Source: Brucella pseudogrignonensis
Lineage (GTDB): Bacteria > Pseudomonadota > Alphaproteobacteria > Rhizobiales > Rhizobiaceae
NCBI RefSeq assembly: GCF_002252525.1
Contig: NZ_NNRM01000022.1
Coordinates: 225,540-289,539, forward strand
DNA length: 64,000 nucleotides
Direction: 5' to 3'
Shown here: piece after piece, positions 53,259 to 63,077 of the stretch
Numbering within the stretch: the stretch's first letter is position 1
Layout: every line of letters begins with the position of its first letter
Notes under the pieces: generated by a model
What the model was told of the DNA's origin: nothing
Databases searched by the model: none
What the model saw: the letters and a program-made list of their open reading frames with translations, nothing else
Made by a program: the position numbers and the translations under genes

Positions 53259-53523
53259 GCCCAGACTCCATTCTGTGTATGCACAGTTAATCCCCGGCAG
53301 AAGAATGCTGCAACTGGTTTTCTGTGTTTTTCAAACTGGAGACCCCGCATGCGACTGATTGTTTTCACTATAACTTTCATTCTCCGAAATCGTTGCGGGT
53401 AATTTGTTGAATATTTTTGGCGGCACTCTCGCGACAATTTCCACTGTCATTAAATCCAGTTGTTAAAACGCCGGAAACAGCTTGAATTTGCTTCACAAAT
53501 CATGACATAGAATTCCTCAGCTG

Positions 53524-53608
53524 CGGTCGTGGCGAAATTGGTATACGCAACGGACTTAAAATCCGTCGCCTTTTAGGCTTGCGGGTTCAAGTCCCGCCGA
53601 CCGCACCA
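53524..53608 (+). tRNA. tRNA-Leu (UAA)
   Basis: An 85-nt class II tRNA. The acceptor stem GCGGTCG pairs with CGACCGC, followed by A and an encoded CCA. The anticodon loop CTTAAAA gives anticodon TAA at 53558-53560. A long variable arm (about CGTCGCCTTTTAGGCTT) and the T-arm GCGGGTTCAAGTCCCGC fit Leu. No integrated element is seen at its 3' end. Confidence 0.96.
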
Positions 53609-53726
53609 CCCATTCTCCTAGATAAAACATTACAATTTTACTCAAGTTTATCGTTTCAAGCTTGTTTGCGCTCTCAAAGCCATGTAGCCATGCGCAAATA
53701 TTGTTATGAATGCAGAAAGCTGACCG

Positions 53727-54983
53727 ATGAACGCCTTCGTTAAAGCCGTAGCTCAAGCTGAAACTGCCATGCGTGCGCTCTTTCCAGAGACGCCTTTGCA
53801 GCTCAATGACTATCTTTCACGGAAATACGGCGCGGAAATTTGGCTCAAGCGCGAAGATCTGACGCCAGTTCGCTCTTATAAGATACGTGGCGCCTTCAAC
53901 TTCATTTCGCGCGCGGTAAAAACTGCTGACGAAAATGCGGTCTTCGTTTGCGCATCGGCTGGCAATCACGCGCAGGGTTTTGCCTTCGCCTGCCGCCACT
54001 TTGGTCGCAAGGGTGTGGTGTTCATGCCTGTTACAACGCCACAGCAGAAAATCGACAAGACCCGTGCTTTCGGTGCGGAATTTATCGAGATCAAACTCGT
54101 CGGCGATATTTTCGATGTTTGCTATGCTGCATCGCAAGAATATGCAGAGGCAAATAAAGGCGTGATGGTGCCGCCATTTGACCATGCAGGCATTATCGAA
54201 GGGCAGGCGACTGTTGCACTCGAAATCGAGCGCCAGCTGCCGGATGGCAAGAAGCCGGATTTTGTCTTCCTTCCAGTTGGCGGTGGCGGCCTCTCGGGCG
54301 GCGTGACGCAATACTTCACCGCTCTTGGCTGGAAGACTGCCTATCGCTTCATTGAGCCACAGGGCGCTGCAAGCCTCAAGGGCAGCCTTGAAGCAGGCAA
54401 ACGTATCAAACTTAGCCAAGTCGATAATTTTGTCGATGGCGCAGCCGTCGCAGAGATCGGCAAGGAAAACTTCAAGCTTCTCAAAGGCTTCGACAAAAAT
54501 ATTGTCATCACGGTTCCGGAAAATCGCCTCTGTTCAACCATCGTCGAGATGCTGAATATTGAGGGCGTCGTCCTTGAGCCTGCCGGTGCGCTCGGCATTG
54601 ATGCGCTCAAGGATTTCAAGAAAAGCGAACTCAAAGGCAAGCGCATTGTCATCGTCGTATCCGGCGGCAATTTCGATTTTGAACGTCTGCCAGACGTTAA
54701 AGAACGTGCGCTTCGCTATGAAGGTCTAAAGAAATATTTCATTTTCCGCTTCCCGCAGCGTCCCGGTGCGCTGCGCTCATTCCTTGATCTGCTCGGTCCG
54801 GAAGATGACGTTGCACGCTTTGAATATCTGAAGAAATCTGCACGCAATTTCGGTTCTGTGCTGATCGGTATTGAAACCAAGGACGCTGCAAACTTCAAAA
54901 TCCTTGAAAAGAAATTTGCGGAAGCAGGCTGGGCTTATCAGGATATTACCGACAATCAGGTGCTGGCAGACTTCATTATCTGA
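53727..54983 (+). CDS. ilvA: Threonine ammonia-lyase (biosynthetic threonine dehydratase)
   Basis: A 418-residue PLP enzyme making 2-oxobutanoate for isoleucine. The PLP lysine is in VRSYKIRGAFNFISRA (about K53). The phosphate-binding loop is VGGGGLSGG, and GNHAQGFAFACR is a typical fold-type II motif. The C-terminal about 80 residues (FRFPQRPGALRSFLDLLGPE) form one short ACT-like regulatory domain, so it is the short allosteric form rather than the two-ACT enzyme. Confidence 0.95.
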   Translation: MNAFVKAVAQAETAMRALFPETPLQLNDYLSRKYGAEIWLKREDLTPVRSYKIRGAFNFISRAVKTADENAVFVCASAGNHAQGFAFACRHFGRKGVVFMPVTTPQQKIDKTRAFGAEFIEIKLVGDIFDVCYAASQEYAEANKGVMVPPFDHAGIIEGQATVALEIERQLPDGKKPDFVFLPVGGGGLSGGVTQYFTALGWKTAYRFIEPQGAASLKGSLEAGKRIKLSQVDNFVDGAAVAEIGKENFKLLKGFDKNIVITVPENRLCSTIVEMLNIEGVVLEPAGALGIDALKDFKKSELKGKRIVIVVSGGNFDFERLPDVKERALRYEGLKKYFIFRFPQRPGALRSFLDLLGPEDDVARFEYLKKSARNFGSVLIGIETKDAANFKILEKKFAEAGWAYQDITDNQVLADFII

Positions 54984-55280
54984 TAGAACTAAAGGCAAAA
55001 TTCATTTGCTTTTTAGGGGATAATACCCCATATGGCGGCTTAGGCGCATGGGCTGAACAATTTCAGCCTTCCCGGAATCGGACTTGTTGCGTCTCGCCTC
55101 TTGCAGTCAGAATGGTCTGATAGCAGGGGAGACCCGACTGGTTTCGGGCACGGCAGCGCAAGTCGACCGGAGTATTCCGGCGTCCCGTCGTACATCCAAG
55201 ATATTCCCGTTCGGCAAGTTGCGCTTGTCCGAAGTTTTAAAGCGGACCGCAACTTTGCGGTGCCGCCGAAAGAGTTTAAA

Positions 55281-56690
55281 TTGACTACTGAGAATATTGA
55301 ACACACTGGCGGCTTTGCCGCTCTTGGCGTTACCGGCGTGCTGCTCAAAGGCGTTGAAGCTGCTGGCATGACCGAGCCAAAGCCGATCCAGACACAGGCT
55401 ATTCCGCACCAGCTGGAAGGTCGCGACATTCTGGGTATCGCACAGACCGGCTCTGGCAAAACCGCTGCATTCAGCTTGCCGATCCTGCAGAAAATCATCG
55501 CACTTGGTGACAAGCGCAAGGGCAAGACCGCACGCGCGCTGATCCTCGCACCAACTCGTGAATTGGCCGTGCAGATTGAAGAAACAATCCGCACCGTTGC
55601 CAAGCAGGCCCATATCTCCACCGCACTTGTTCTCGGCGGCGTGTCACGTCTGAGCCAGATCAAGCGTATGCAGGGTGGCGTGGACGTTCTTATTGCAACG
55701 CCGGGTCGTCTGACCGATCTGGTCCGCGAAAACTGCGTTGACCTGTCGGAAACCCGCTGGCTGGTTCTCGATGAAGCCGACCGTATGCTCGACATGGGCT
55801 TCATCAACGATGTGAAGCGCATTGCCAAGGGCACGCACAAGAACCGTCAGACAGCACTTTTCTCGGCAACCATGCCAAAGGAAATCGCGGCACTCGCTCA
55901 GAGCCTGCTGCGCGATCCAGTTCGCGTTGAAGTTGCTCCACAGGGTACGACAGCCGCTGAAATCACACAGGTTGTGCATCCTGTTCCAACCAAGGAAAAA
56001 CGCCGTCTGCTCTCCGGCCTTCTGGGCGACAAGGGCATGAAGTCGGTCATCGTCTTCACCCGCACCAAGCATGGCGCAGATGCGGTCGTGCGTCATCTCG
56101 AACGTGATGGCTTTGACGTTGCTGCGATCCACGGCAATAAATCGCAGAATGCTCGTCAGCGCGCGCTGAACGGCTTCCGCGATGGCACATTGCGCATTCT
56201 GGTTGCAACCGACATCGCCGCACGCGGTATTGACGTTCCGGGCATCAGCCATGTCGTCAACTACGATCTGCCGGATGAGCCTGAAACCTACGTACACCGT
56301 ATTGGCCGTACTGGTCGTAACGGCGCAAGCGGTGCTTCGATCACGCTTTACGATGCAGCAACAGAAGATTCGAAGCTGCGCGCGGTTGAACGCGTTACGC
56401 GTAACAAGCTGACCATCAAGGAAGCTCCGGTTAAGCTTGCACCAGCACCGGCTCCAAAGTTCGATGATGCAGAAGACCGGCCACGTTCGGACCGCAAGCC
56501 AGGTTCGCATTCCGTGCCGCAGAAGCATCGCCGTCCGGCGAACAAGATGGCGAAGTCTGGTGAACATCGTTCGGGCCAGGGTTCCCAAGGTTCAAAGCCT
56601 GCAGGTGCAGAAGGCGCAGCAAAGCCAAAGCGTCCATTCCATCGCAAGCGTCGTCCAGGTGGCGGCGGTGGCGGCCAACGCGCTGCTTAA
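55281..56690 (+). CDS. rhlE: DEAD-box RNA helicase, RhlE type
   Basis: About 469 residues if translation starts at TTG 55281. A longer open frame reaches 55101 but its extra 60 residues do not look family-like. Motifs in order: Q-motif FAALGVTGVLLKG...PKPIQTQAIP, Walker A AQTGSGKTAAF, PTRELA, DEAD box VLDEADRMLDMGF, SAT (LFSATMPKE), ARGIDVPG and HRIGRTGR. A basic, Gly-rich tail after residue about 395 (PKRPFHRKRRPGGGGGGQ) binds RNA. The RhlE subfamily remodels ribosomal and structured RNAs. A 300-bp leader precedes it. Confidence 0.9.
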   Translation: MTTENIEHTGGFAALGVTGVLLKGVEAAGMTEPKPIQTQAIPHQLEGRDILGIAQTGSGKTAAFSLPILQKIIALGDKRKGKTARALILAPTRELAVQIEETIRTVAKQAHISTALVLGGVSRLSQIKRMQGGVDVLIATPGRLTDLVRENCVDLSETRWLVLDEADRMLDMGFINDVKRIAKGTHKNRQTALFSATMPKEIAALAQSLLRDPVRVEVAPQGTTAAEITQVVHPVPTKEKRRLLSGLLGDKGMKSVIVFTRTKHGADAVVRHLERDGFDVAAIHGNKSQNARQRALNGFRDGTLRILVATDIAARGIDVPGISHVVNYDLPDEPETYVHRIGRTGRNGASGASITLYDAATEDSKLRAVERVTRNKLTIKEAPVKLAPAPAPKFDDAEDRPRSDRKPGSHSVPQKHRRPANKMAKSGEHRSGQGSQGSKPAGAEGAAKPKRPFHRKRRPGGGGGGQRAA

Positions 56691-56710
56691 TCGCAGCACT
56701 ACTTTTTCTA

Positions 56711-56739
56711 AAAGCCGCCCTTAACGGGGCGGTTTTTTC
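56711..56739 (+). terminator. Terminator of the helicase gene
   Basis: A GC-rich stem (AGCCGCCC with GGGGCGGT) followed by six T residues, about 20 bp past the stop codon. Confidence 0.9.
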
Positions 56740-56856
56740 GTTTTAGCTGGATTGGTGAGTTAGTCCTTGCAATTTCAATTGGAAAATTATTCCCCGCTTG
56801 CTTGAAGAACGTCGTGCTTCCACATAGTTTCCTGTCAACCAGAAGGAACGGAAGCC

Positions 56857-57885
56857 ATGCTCAATTCGGCACTCGATGCAATCGGCAATACACCACTGAT
56901 CCGCTTGAAGAAGGCTTCTGAAATCACTGGTTGCGAAATCTACGGCAAGGCCGAATTTCTCAATCCCGGACAGTCGGTCAAGGACCGCGCAGCGCTTTAC
57001 ATTATCCGTGATGCCGAAAAACGCGGACTGCTCAAGCCCGGCGGCGTTATCGTTGAAGGTACAGCAGGAAACACCGGCATCGGCCTTACTTTTGTTGCCA
57101 AGGCGCTTGGCTATCGCACTGTGATTGTTATTCCGGAAACCCAAAGCCAGGAGAAGAAGGATGCGCTGCGTCTTCTTGGTGCTGAACTGATTGAGGTTCC
57201 TGCCGCGCCTTATCGCAATCCGAATAATTATGTGCGTCTTTCCGGGCGTCTGGCCGAGCAACTGGCCAAAAGCGAACCCAACGGCGCAATCTGGGCCAAT
57301 CAGTTCGATAATGTTGCCAATCGTATCGCGCATATTGAAACCACCGCGCAGGAAATCTGGCGTGATACCGATGGCAAGGTCGATGGTTTCGTCTCGGCTG
57401 TAGGTTCAGGTGGCACGCTCGCAGGTACGGCGTTTGGCCTCAAGGATAAGAATGCGGATATCAAGATCGCTCTCGCTGATCCGCATGGTGCAGCGCTTCA
57501 TTCCTTTTACACGACAGGCGAATTGAAATCAGAAGGTGATTCCATCACTGAAGGTATCGGGCAGGGGCGCATCACGGCCAATCTCGAAGGCTTTACACCC
57601 GATTTTTCCTACCGTGTTGGCGATGCGGACGCACTCGATATTCTGTTTGATTTGGTGCAGGAGGAAGGACTCTGCTTGGGCGGTTCTTCGGGCATCAATA
57701 TTGCCGGTGCAATCCGCCTTGCAAAAGATCTCGGGCCGGGCCACACAATCGTGACCGTGCTTTGCGACTATGGTAATCGTTACCAGTCCAAGCTGTTCAA
57801 TCCTGCGTTCCTGCGCGGCAAAGATCTGCCTGTGCCGGGTTGGTTGGAAACGAAAACTGATGTTCACATACCGTACGAGGGATAA
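56857..57885 (+). CDS. cysK: Cysteine synthase A (O-acetylserine sulfhydrylase)
   Basis: A 342-residue PLP enzyme forming cysteine from O-acetylserine and sulfide. The PLP lysine is in NPGQSVKDRAALYII (about K45). The Asn-loop VEGTAGNTGIGL and the phosphate loop VGSGGTLAGT match the family. The C-terminal extension (about 30 residues over the E. coli enzyme) fits alphaproteobacterial members. It lies 2 bp before alaX, starting a likely cysK-alaX-sseA-GNAT transcription unit around sulfur amino acids. Confidence 0.9.
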   Translation: MLNSALDAIGNTPLIRLKKASEITGCEIYGKAEFLNPGQSVKDRAALYIIRDAEKRGLLKPGGVIVEGTAGNTGIGLTFVAKALGYRTVIVIPETQSQEKKDALRLLGAELIEVPAAPYRNPNNYVRLSGRLAEQLAKSEPNGAIWANQFDNVANRIAHIETTAQEIWRDTDGKVDGFVSAVGSGGTLAGTAFGLKDKNADIKIALADPHGAALHSFYTTGELKSEGDSITEGIGQGRITANLEGFTPDFSYRVGDADALDILFDLVQEEGLCLGGSSGINIAGAIRLAKDLGPGHTIVTVLCDYGNRYQSKLFNPAFLRGKDLPVPGWLETKTDVHIPYEG

Positions 57886-57887
57886 TC

Positions 57888-58631
57888 ATGGCATACGAGA
57901 CCGAAGCTCTGTTCCGCGAAGATGCATATCTTTCAACCGCGGAGGGTTCGGTCATTGCCCTGACAGATACCGGCGGGATTATTCTTAATCAGACAAATTT
58001 TTATGCCACTTCCGGCGGTCAGCCGGGAGATACCGGCTTTTTTGAGCGTGCCGATGGCTCTCGTATTGAAATTGTGGCAACCGTTACCGGCGAAAGCAAA
58101 AACGAAATCGTCCATGTGCCAGCCGAAGGGCAAGCAGTTCCTAAAATCGGCGAGAAGCTGGTTCTGCATATCAATTGGGAGCGCCGCTACAAGCTGATGC
58201 GTATGCATACAGCCTGCCATCTTCTTTCTGTCGCTTGCCCGTTTCCAATTACCGGTGCTGCGGTTGGTGAAGACGAAAGCCGCGTCGATTTCGATCTTCC
58301 AGATGCGAGCTACACCAAAGAATCCGTTACGCAAAAACTCATGGAAATGGTGAAAGCCAATGATCCAGTTACACTTCACTGGATCAGTGACGAAGAGTTT
58401 CTGGCCAATCCGGATATTGTGAAGTCGAAGAACGTGCGCCCACCTGTGGGTGCAGGCCGTCTTCGTCTGGTGGTTATCGGCGAAAATGGTTCGGTGGATT
58501 CGCAACCTTGCGGCGGAACACACGTTTCTGAAACGCAGGAAGTGGGTGAAATCCACATCGGCAAAATCGAAAAGAAGGGCAAGGAAAACCGCCGCTTCCG
58601 CATTCGATTTGGCAATGCACCATTAGTTTAA
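57888..58631 (+). CDS. alaX: Alanyl-tRNA editing protein AlaX
   Basis: A 247-residue stand-alone editing domain that hydrolyses Ser- or Gly-tRNA(Ala). The two zinc-site motifs are HTACHLLSVAC (HxxxH) and SQPCGGTHVSETQEVG (CxxxH). The N-terminal LNQTNFYATSGGQPGDTG is typical of the AlaX-M group, which has both second-domain motifs but no synthetase body. Between cysK and sseA, with short spacings. Confidence 0.92.
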   Translation: MAYETEALFREDAYLSTAEGSVIALTDTGGIILNQTNFYATSGGQPGDTGFFERADGSRIEIVATVTGESKNEIVHVPAEGQAVPKIGEKLVLHINWERRYKLMRMHTACHLLSVACPFPITGAAVGEDESRVDFDLPDASYTKESVTQKLMEMVKANDPVTLHWISDEEFLANPDIVKSKNVRPPVGAGRLRLVVIGENGSVDSQPCGGTHVSETQEVGEIHIGKIEKKGKENRRFRIRFGNAPLV

Positions 58632-58645
58632 GTTCAGGAGCAATC

Positions 58646-59500
58646 ATGTCCGACAAAAGCGCATTTGTTATCTCCCGCGATGATCTGAAAGCTCGTCTGG
58701 GCGAGCCGGGTCTCGCAATCGTGGATGCATCCTGGTATTTGCCCGCAGCCGGTCGCAATGGGCGCGATGAATATGATGCAGCGCACATTCCGGGCGCAGT
58801 CTTCTTTGATCAGGATGTGATTGCAGATAAGGATTCGGGTCTCCCGCATACTTTGCCATCGCCGGAGCTTTTTGCGCGCCATGTAGGTGCAATGGGCATT
58901 ACGGCGGATGAAACCATTGTGGTCTATGATGGCCCCGGCATGTTCTCCGCACCGCGTGTCTGGTGGATGTTTCGCGTGATGGGCGTGAAGAACGTTCTGG
59001 TTCTCGACGGCGGTTTTGATGGTTGGAAGGCAGCAAACTTCCCCGTCACCGATGAAGTTACAAAAATCGCCGCAACGCTTTTCACGCCTTCATTCAATGC
59101 GGCAAAGGTTGTTGATTTTGCCGAAATGAGCAAAATCGTGGACGGACGCAGCTCTCAGATTGCTGATGCGCGTGCGGCTGGCCGTTTCACAGGCCGCGAT
59201 GCAGAACCGCGTGAAGGCATGCGTTCCGGCCACATGCCGGGCGCTCGCAACGTTCCGGTCGGTTCTCTGTCTGAAAACGGTCAGCTAAAAAGCCTCGACA
59301 GCCTTCGCGAAATCTTCGCAAGTGCTGGTGTAGACCTCAATAAACCAGTCGTCACCAGCTGCGGTTCCGGCGTGACCGCTGCCGTTATCACACTGGCATT
59401 GACCTCGCTTGGCCATGAAGACAATCGGCTTTATGATGGCTCATGGAGCGAATGGGGCAGCAGGCAGGATACGCCTGTAGTGACCGGCGAAGCAGAATAA
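58646..59500 (+). CDS. sseA: 3-mercaptopyruvate sulfurtransferase
   Basis: A 284-residue protein with two rhodanese domains. The first (about 1-140) is inactive. The second carries the catalytic loop VTSCGSGVTAAV with Cys241-type nucleophile; CGSGVT is diagnostic for mercaptopyruvate over thiosulfate specificity. HIPGAVFFDQD near residue 50 is the classical rhodanese signature. It generates protein persulfide and sulfide for sulfur transfer, consistent with its cysK neighbour. Confidence 0.93.
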   Translation: MSDKSAFVISRDDLKARLGEPGLAIVDASWYLPAAGRNGRDEYDAAHIPGAVFFDQDVIADKDSGLPHTLPSPELFARHVGAMGITADETIVVYDGPGMFSAPRVWWMFRVMGVKNVLVLDGGFDGWKAANFPVTDEVTKIAATLFTPSFNAAKVVDFAEMSKIVDGRSSQIADARAAGRFTGRDAEPREGMRSGHMPGARNVPVGSLSENGQLKSLDSLREIFASAGVDLNKPVVTSCGSGVTAAVITLALTSLGHEDNRLYDGSWSEWGSRQDTPVVTGEAE

Positions 59501-59502
59501 GC

Positions 59503-60024
59503 ATGACTGAAAAAATGATGGCCAGAGTGACCCATCTGGAAATGACAGCGCGTCCTGCGCTGTCGGTTCCGGTTCCCTCCAGCCTGCGCCTTGCCATAAT
59601 GCGCTCGACCGAAATGCCGGTGCATTTTTATCGCTATCTCTACGAACAGGTTGGGCGCCAGCATCACTGGATGATGCGTCGCGTGCAGAGCGATGCGGAA
59701 GTGGCCGAAGCCATTCACGCTGAAACTGCCGAGATTCACGTTCTCTACGCCGATGGCAACCCGGCTGGCCTTCTTGAACTGGACCTGTCTGCATTACCTG
59801 AAACGGCTGAAATTCTCTATTTCGGCCTGATTCCCGACTATCAGGGCAGGGGATTGGGCAAATTTTTCCTCAATGAAGCAATTTCCACGGCCTGGTCCCA
59901 TAGCCCGCAGAAAGTGGCTATCCACACCAACACGCTCGATAGCCCGCGCGCATTACAGCTTTATCAGAGGATGGGATTTGTGCCCGTCGGCTGGTCCGAA
60001 GAAGAAGTCACACCCTGGGACTAA
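59503..60024 (+). CDS. GNAT-family N-acetyltransferase
   Basis: About 173 residues from ATG 59503, 2 bp after sseA; an in-frame upstream ATG lies inside sseA. The acetyl-CoA loop is LIPDYQGRGLGKFFLNEAI (motif A, QGRGLG), and the C-terminal AIHTNTLDSPRALQLYQRMG is motif B. The N-terminal half is unlike named groups. The acceptor substrate is unknown. Likely co-transcribed with cysK-alaX-sseA. Confidence 0.88.
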   Translation: MTEKMMARVTHLEMTARPALSVPVPSSLRLAIMRSTEMPVHFYRYLYEQVGRQHHWMMRRVQSDAEVAEAIHAETAEIHVLYADGNPAGLLELDLSALPETAEILYFGLIPDYQGRGLGKFFLNEAISTAWSHSPQKVAIHTNTLDSPRALQLYQRMGFVPVGWSEEEVTPWD

Positions 60025-60025
60025 A

Positions 60026-60814
60026 TTATCCGCGCGCGACTTCGCGTCCGTTGGTAATCGAAACGACGGACGCACTCGTAATACGACCGCTTTCTTCATC
60101 AAAGACGACGCAGTTCCGACCACGCTGCTTGGCCATGTAAAGGCAACGATCAGCGCGGCTTAACACCTGCGAGTTGGTTTCATTCTTCGGTGCAGACGCC
60201 ACACCGATACTGATCGTCAGCGGATATACCTGATATTCAGTAGCGTGGAATGGTGTGTTCTCTACTTCCGCGCGTATTCTCTGTGCGACACGAATACCGG
60301 TTTCCCCCGTTGCACCCGGAAGAAAAACGCAGAATTCTTCGCCGCCAATACGCCCTACGAGATCGCCTTTACGCGTCACATTCTGCAGTGCGAAAGCAAT
60401 CAGCTTGAGTGCGCGATCACCAACGCTATGCCCAAACGTATCATTGATCGCTTTGAAGTGATCAGCGTCAATAACGAGAAGTGTCCCGCTTTCAATACGT
60501 GAACGGCTGATCTTCATCGCATCAAACAATGCTTCACGGTTAAGCAGCCCGGTCATATGATCGACGCGCGAGCGAGCCTGCAGCTCACTATGCGCTTTTT
60601 CAAGTTGCGTATAGGCTTCACCAAGTTTGCTATGCTGCAGAAAAATATAGAGAAGTGAAGGGAAGGCCGTGGCCAATGGGATAGCGGCGCTAAGGCTGAT
60701 AGCAATAACGCCCGGCATCGATCCGGAAAAGAATCCGACGGCTAAACTGGAGCCAACGGAAAACAGCACAACAGACAACGTTATCAACGCTGCCTTCCAT
60801 AAAGCTGCCTTCAT
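60026..60814 (-). CDS. Membrane GGDEF diguanylate cyclase
   Basis: About 262 residues from ATG 60814. Two transmembrane helices lie in the first 60 residues, followed by a short coiled coil (SKLGEAYTQLEKAHSELQAR) and a GGDEF domain. The active site is RIGGEEFCVFLPG (GGEEF variant, competent in other enzymes). The SIGVASAPKNE and FKAINDTFGHSVGDRAL motifs are conserved. Lacks a sensory domain beyond the membrane part. Convergent with the GNAT gene (1-bp gap). Confidence 0.93.
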   Translation of the reverse strand: MKAALWKAALITLSVVLFSVGSSLAVGFFSGSMPGVIAISLSAAIPLATAFPSLLYIFLQHSKLGEAYTQLEKAHSELQARSRVDHMTGLLNREALFDAMKISRSRIESGTLLVIDADHFKAINDTFGHSVGDRALKLIAFALQNVTRKGDLVGRIGGEEFCVFLPGATGETGIRVAQRIRAEVENTPFHATEYQVYPLTISIGVASAPKNETNSQVLSRADRCLYMAKQRGRNCVVFDEESGRITSASVVSITNGREVARG

Positions 60815-61117
60815 GCCGATGAACTCCCCCAAACCCCGATGAAGATGTTTTTAGGTGCCTGTCTCTGAACCCTCTGTGAACAGGCCTGATCGCCGAGGGC
60901 CTTATAGGCCGAACATTTTAGCGATTAAAGGCATGTTCCTGCACTTATGCAATTTTTTATATATGCGTGCCATTATTGACACAATCTAAAGTAGTGCAGC
61001 CAAAATATATTACTCATAGATTAGCTCTACGACAACTATCTTTAAAAGAAATAACACTCGATGAAATTTTTAACACGTTACTAATTTACAATGTTGGAGA
61101 TCAACAACGTAAAACAA

Positions 61118-61146
61118 CTGAAGGACGCCTTTTGGGCGTCCTTCAG
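61118..61146 (-). terminator. Terminator of the small membrane protein gene
   Basis: A 12-bp stem (CTGAAGGACGCC with GGCGTCCTTCAG, loop TTTTG) precedes a T-rich minus-strand sequence, 27 bp beyond the stop. The AT-rich stretch between 60833 and 61117 holds no supported gene. Confidence 0.85.
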
Positions 61147-61172
61147 CTTTGAAATCTTGATATCGCGGGCGA

Positions 61173-61334
61173 TTAGAAGACTGCCAGGTACTTCAGAAGC
61201 GATATGATACCGATAATAATGACGATGATCTGGGCAATCTGTTTCACTTTCCCATCAAGCGGCAGCATGTTGATAAGGTAAAGAACGAGGAAGATAACCA
61301 GAATTGTTATCAGCAGACTAATGAGGATAGACAT
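61173..61334 (-). CDS. Small hydrophobic membrane protein (Thivi_2564-like)
   Basis: About 53 residues from ATG 61334. Almost the whole chain is two hydrophobic helices (SILISLLITILVIFLVLYLI and IAQIIVIIIGIISLLKYL) joined by a short polar turn (NMLPLDGKVKQ). This layout matches the Thivi_2564 family of small membrane proteins with unknown function. A terminator follows. Confidence 0.75.
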   Translation of the reverse strand: MSILISLLITILVIFLVLYLINMLPLDGKVKQIAQIIVIIIGIISLLKYLAVF

Positions 61335-61538
61335 AGGCAGTCGGACCCTTCCCGGAACGGCTGTTATTTGTGTCACTCGGCGGCTGTTCCATCGCTGCAC
61401 CGAATTCAGTCTTCAAAACCTTGGGAAGCACGGCTCGATAAAGCCAGAGACTGTCCCCGATCTCCATCGTTTCTTTGCAGAAATGATGTGCCGGTTAACG
61501 TTCCAATGAGAATAAGGTTCCACTTAATTGCAAAGCAA

Positions 61539-61560
61539 AACGGCGGCTTCCGCCGCCGTT
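61539..61560 (-). terminator. Terminator of the CoA-transferase gene
   Basis: A 10-bp perfect stem (AACGGCGGCT with its complement, loop TC-type) followed by a T-rich minus-strand sequence, 27 bp past the stop at 61587. Confidence 0.85.
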
Positions 61561-61586
61561 TCATACATCTAATTCCAAGCAAGCCA

Positions 61587-63077
61587 CTATTTCAGCATCG
61601 AGCCTGTCTGTTTGCGGCGGCTATGCCAGCTGAATGCTTCTTCCAGCAGGTGAGGGGTGTGACCTCCGCGCTCACAGGCACGTTCAAAATAGTCGTTCAA
61701 CTGATCCCGGTAATCCGGATGCGCACAATTGTTGATAATCAGGCTTGCGCGCTCACGCGGCGCGAGGCCGCGCAAATCGGCGAGGCCTTGTTCAGTGACC
61801 AGAATATCAACATCGTGCTCAGTATGATCAACATGCGTCACCATCGGCACGATTGACGATATGGCACCGTTTTTGGCTTCGGACTTGCTCACGAAGATCG
61901 AGATATAGGCGTTGCGCGCAAAATCACCGGAACCGCCAATACCGTTCATCATATGGGTGCCATCGACATGGGTCGAATTCACGTTGCCGTAAATGTCGAA
62001 CTCAAGCGCGGTATTGATGCCAATAATGCCCAGACGGCGAATGACCTCGGGGTGATTGCTGATTTCCTGCGGACGCAGGATCAGCTTGTCACGATAACGG
62101 TCGATATTGTTGAAAACGCGCTCGCCGCAGGCAGGACTGAGTGTGATCGACGAGCCGGACGCATAATCAAGCTTGCCCGCATCGAACAGATCGAAGGTGC
62201 TGTCCTGCAGCACTTCGCTATACATGCGAAGATTATGGAACGGGCTTTCGGCAAAACCGTTCAGAACTGCATTTGCAATAGTGCCAATACCAGCTTGCAA
62301 CGGGTTAAGCGTCAGATCGAGACGACCGGCCTCGACCTCATTCAACAGGAACTTGATCAGGTGCGACGCAATCGCAACGGTTTCGCCATCAGCAGGCTCG
62401 ACAGTTGAGGCGCTGTCGTTCTCATGCGTAATAACAATGCCGGCGATCTTTTCAGGGGGGATCGGAATATAGGGCAGGCCGACACGGCTGTCGCAGGCCG
62501 TCACCGGGATTGGATCGCGGGAAGGGCGCTTGGTTGGAATATAGATGTCGTGAAGCCCTTCCAGCGCCAATGGCTGGTTCAGGTTGACCTCGACAATGAC
62601 CTTCTCGGCCAGAATTGCGAAGCTCGCTGAATTTCCAATCGACGTTGTCGGGATAATGCCGCCATTCTCGGTGATGGCCAGCGCTTCGACCACAGCATAA
62701 TCGATAGGGCCGATCTGGTTGGACCGCAGCTGTTCGACAGTCTCAGACAGGTGCTGATCAATGAACATGACTTCGCCGCGGTTGATCGCGGCGCGCAATG
62801 TGCGATCCACCTGAAAAGGCATACGGCGCGCCAGAACATGTGCTTCAGTCAGCAGCTTATCGACATCATGGCCAAGGGAGGCACCGGTAATCAGCGTAAT
62901 CTGAAATGGATCATCGGCAGCGCGTGCGGCCATTGCGAGTGGGACAGCTTTCGCATCGCCAGCGCGGGTAAATCCACTCATGCCGACAATCATGCCATCT
63001 TTGATCAGGCTTGCTGCTTCTTCCGCAGTGATGATCTTATCACGCAGAGACGCGTTCCTGATACGTGCTTCCAACAT
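61587..63077 (-). CDS. Acetyl-CoA hydrolase/succinyl-CoA:acetate CoA-transferase family protein
   Basis: A 496-residue enzyme of the Cat1/AarC/YgfH group. The N-terminal IKDGMIVGMSGFTRAGDAKA is the CoA-binding start. The catalytic region has LQAGIGTIANAVLNGFAESP. The C-terminal VTEQGLADLRGLAPRERASL then IINNCAHPDYRDQL is the family signature. Members move CoA between acyl-CoA and acetate or hydrolyse acetyl-CoA; the Glu-thioester residue lies near NLRMYSEVLQD. Specificity is not decided by the sequence. Confidence 0.9.
   Translation of the reverse strand: MLEARIRNASLRDKIITAEEAASLIKDGMIVGMSGFTRAGDAKAVPLAMAARAADDPFQITLITGASLGHDVDKLLTEAHVLARRMPFQVDRTLRAAINRGEVMFIDQHLSETVEQLRSNQIGPIDYAVVEALAITENGGIIPTTSIGNSASFAILAEKVIVEVNLNQPLALEGLHDIYIPTKRPSRDPIPVTACDSRVGLPYIPIPPEKIAGIVITHENDSASTVEPADGETVAIASHLIKFLLNEVEAGRLDLTLNPLQAGIGTIANAVLNGFAESPFHNLRMYSEVLQDSTFDLFDAGKLDYASGSSITLSPACGERVFNNIDRYRDKLILRPQEISNHPEVIRRLGIIGINTALEFDIYGNVNSTHVDGTHMMNGIGGSGDFARNAYISIFVSKSEAKNGAISSIVPMVTHVDHTEHDVDILVTEQGLADLRGLAPRERASLIINNCAHPDYRDQLNDYFERACERGGHTPHLLEEAFSWHSRRKQTGSMLK

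Noticed and set aside
53524-53608. tRNA-Leu as an attachment site for an integrated element
   Set aside because: No direct repeat of the tRNA 3' end and ordinary core genes on both sides.
55644-56588. 314-codon minus-strand frame opposite the helicase
   Set aside because: Antisense to a fully motif-complete DEAD-box helicase gene; no domain or RBS.
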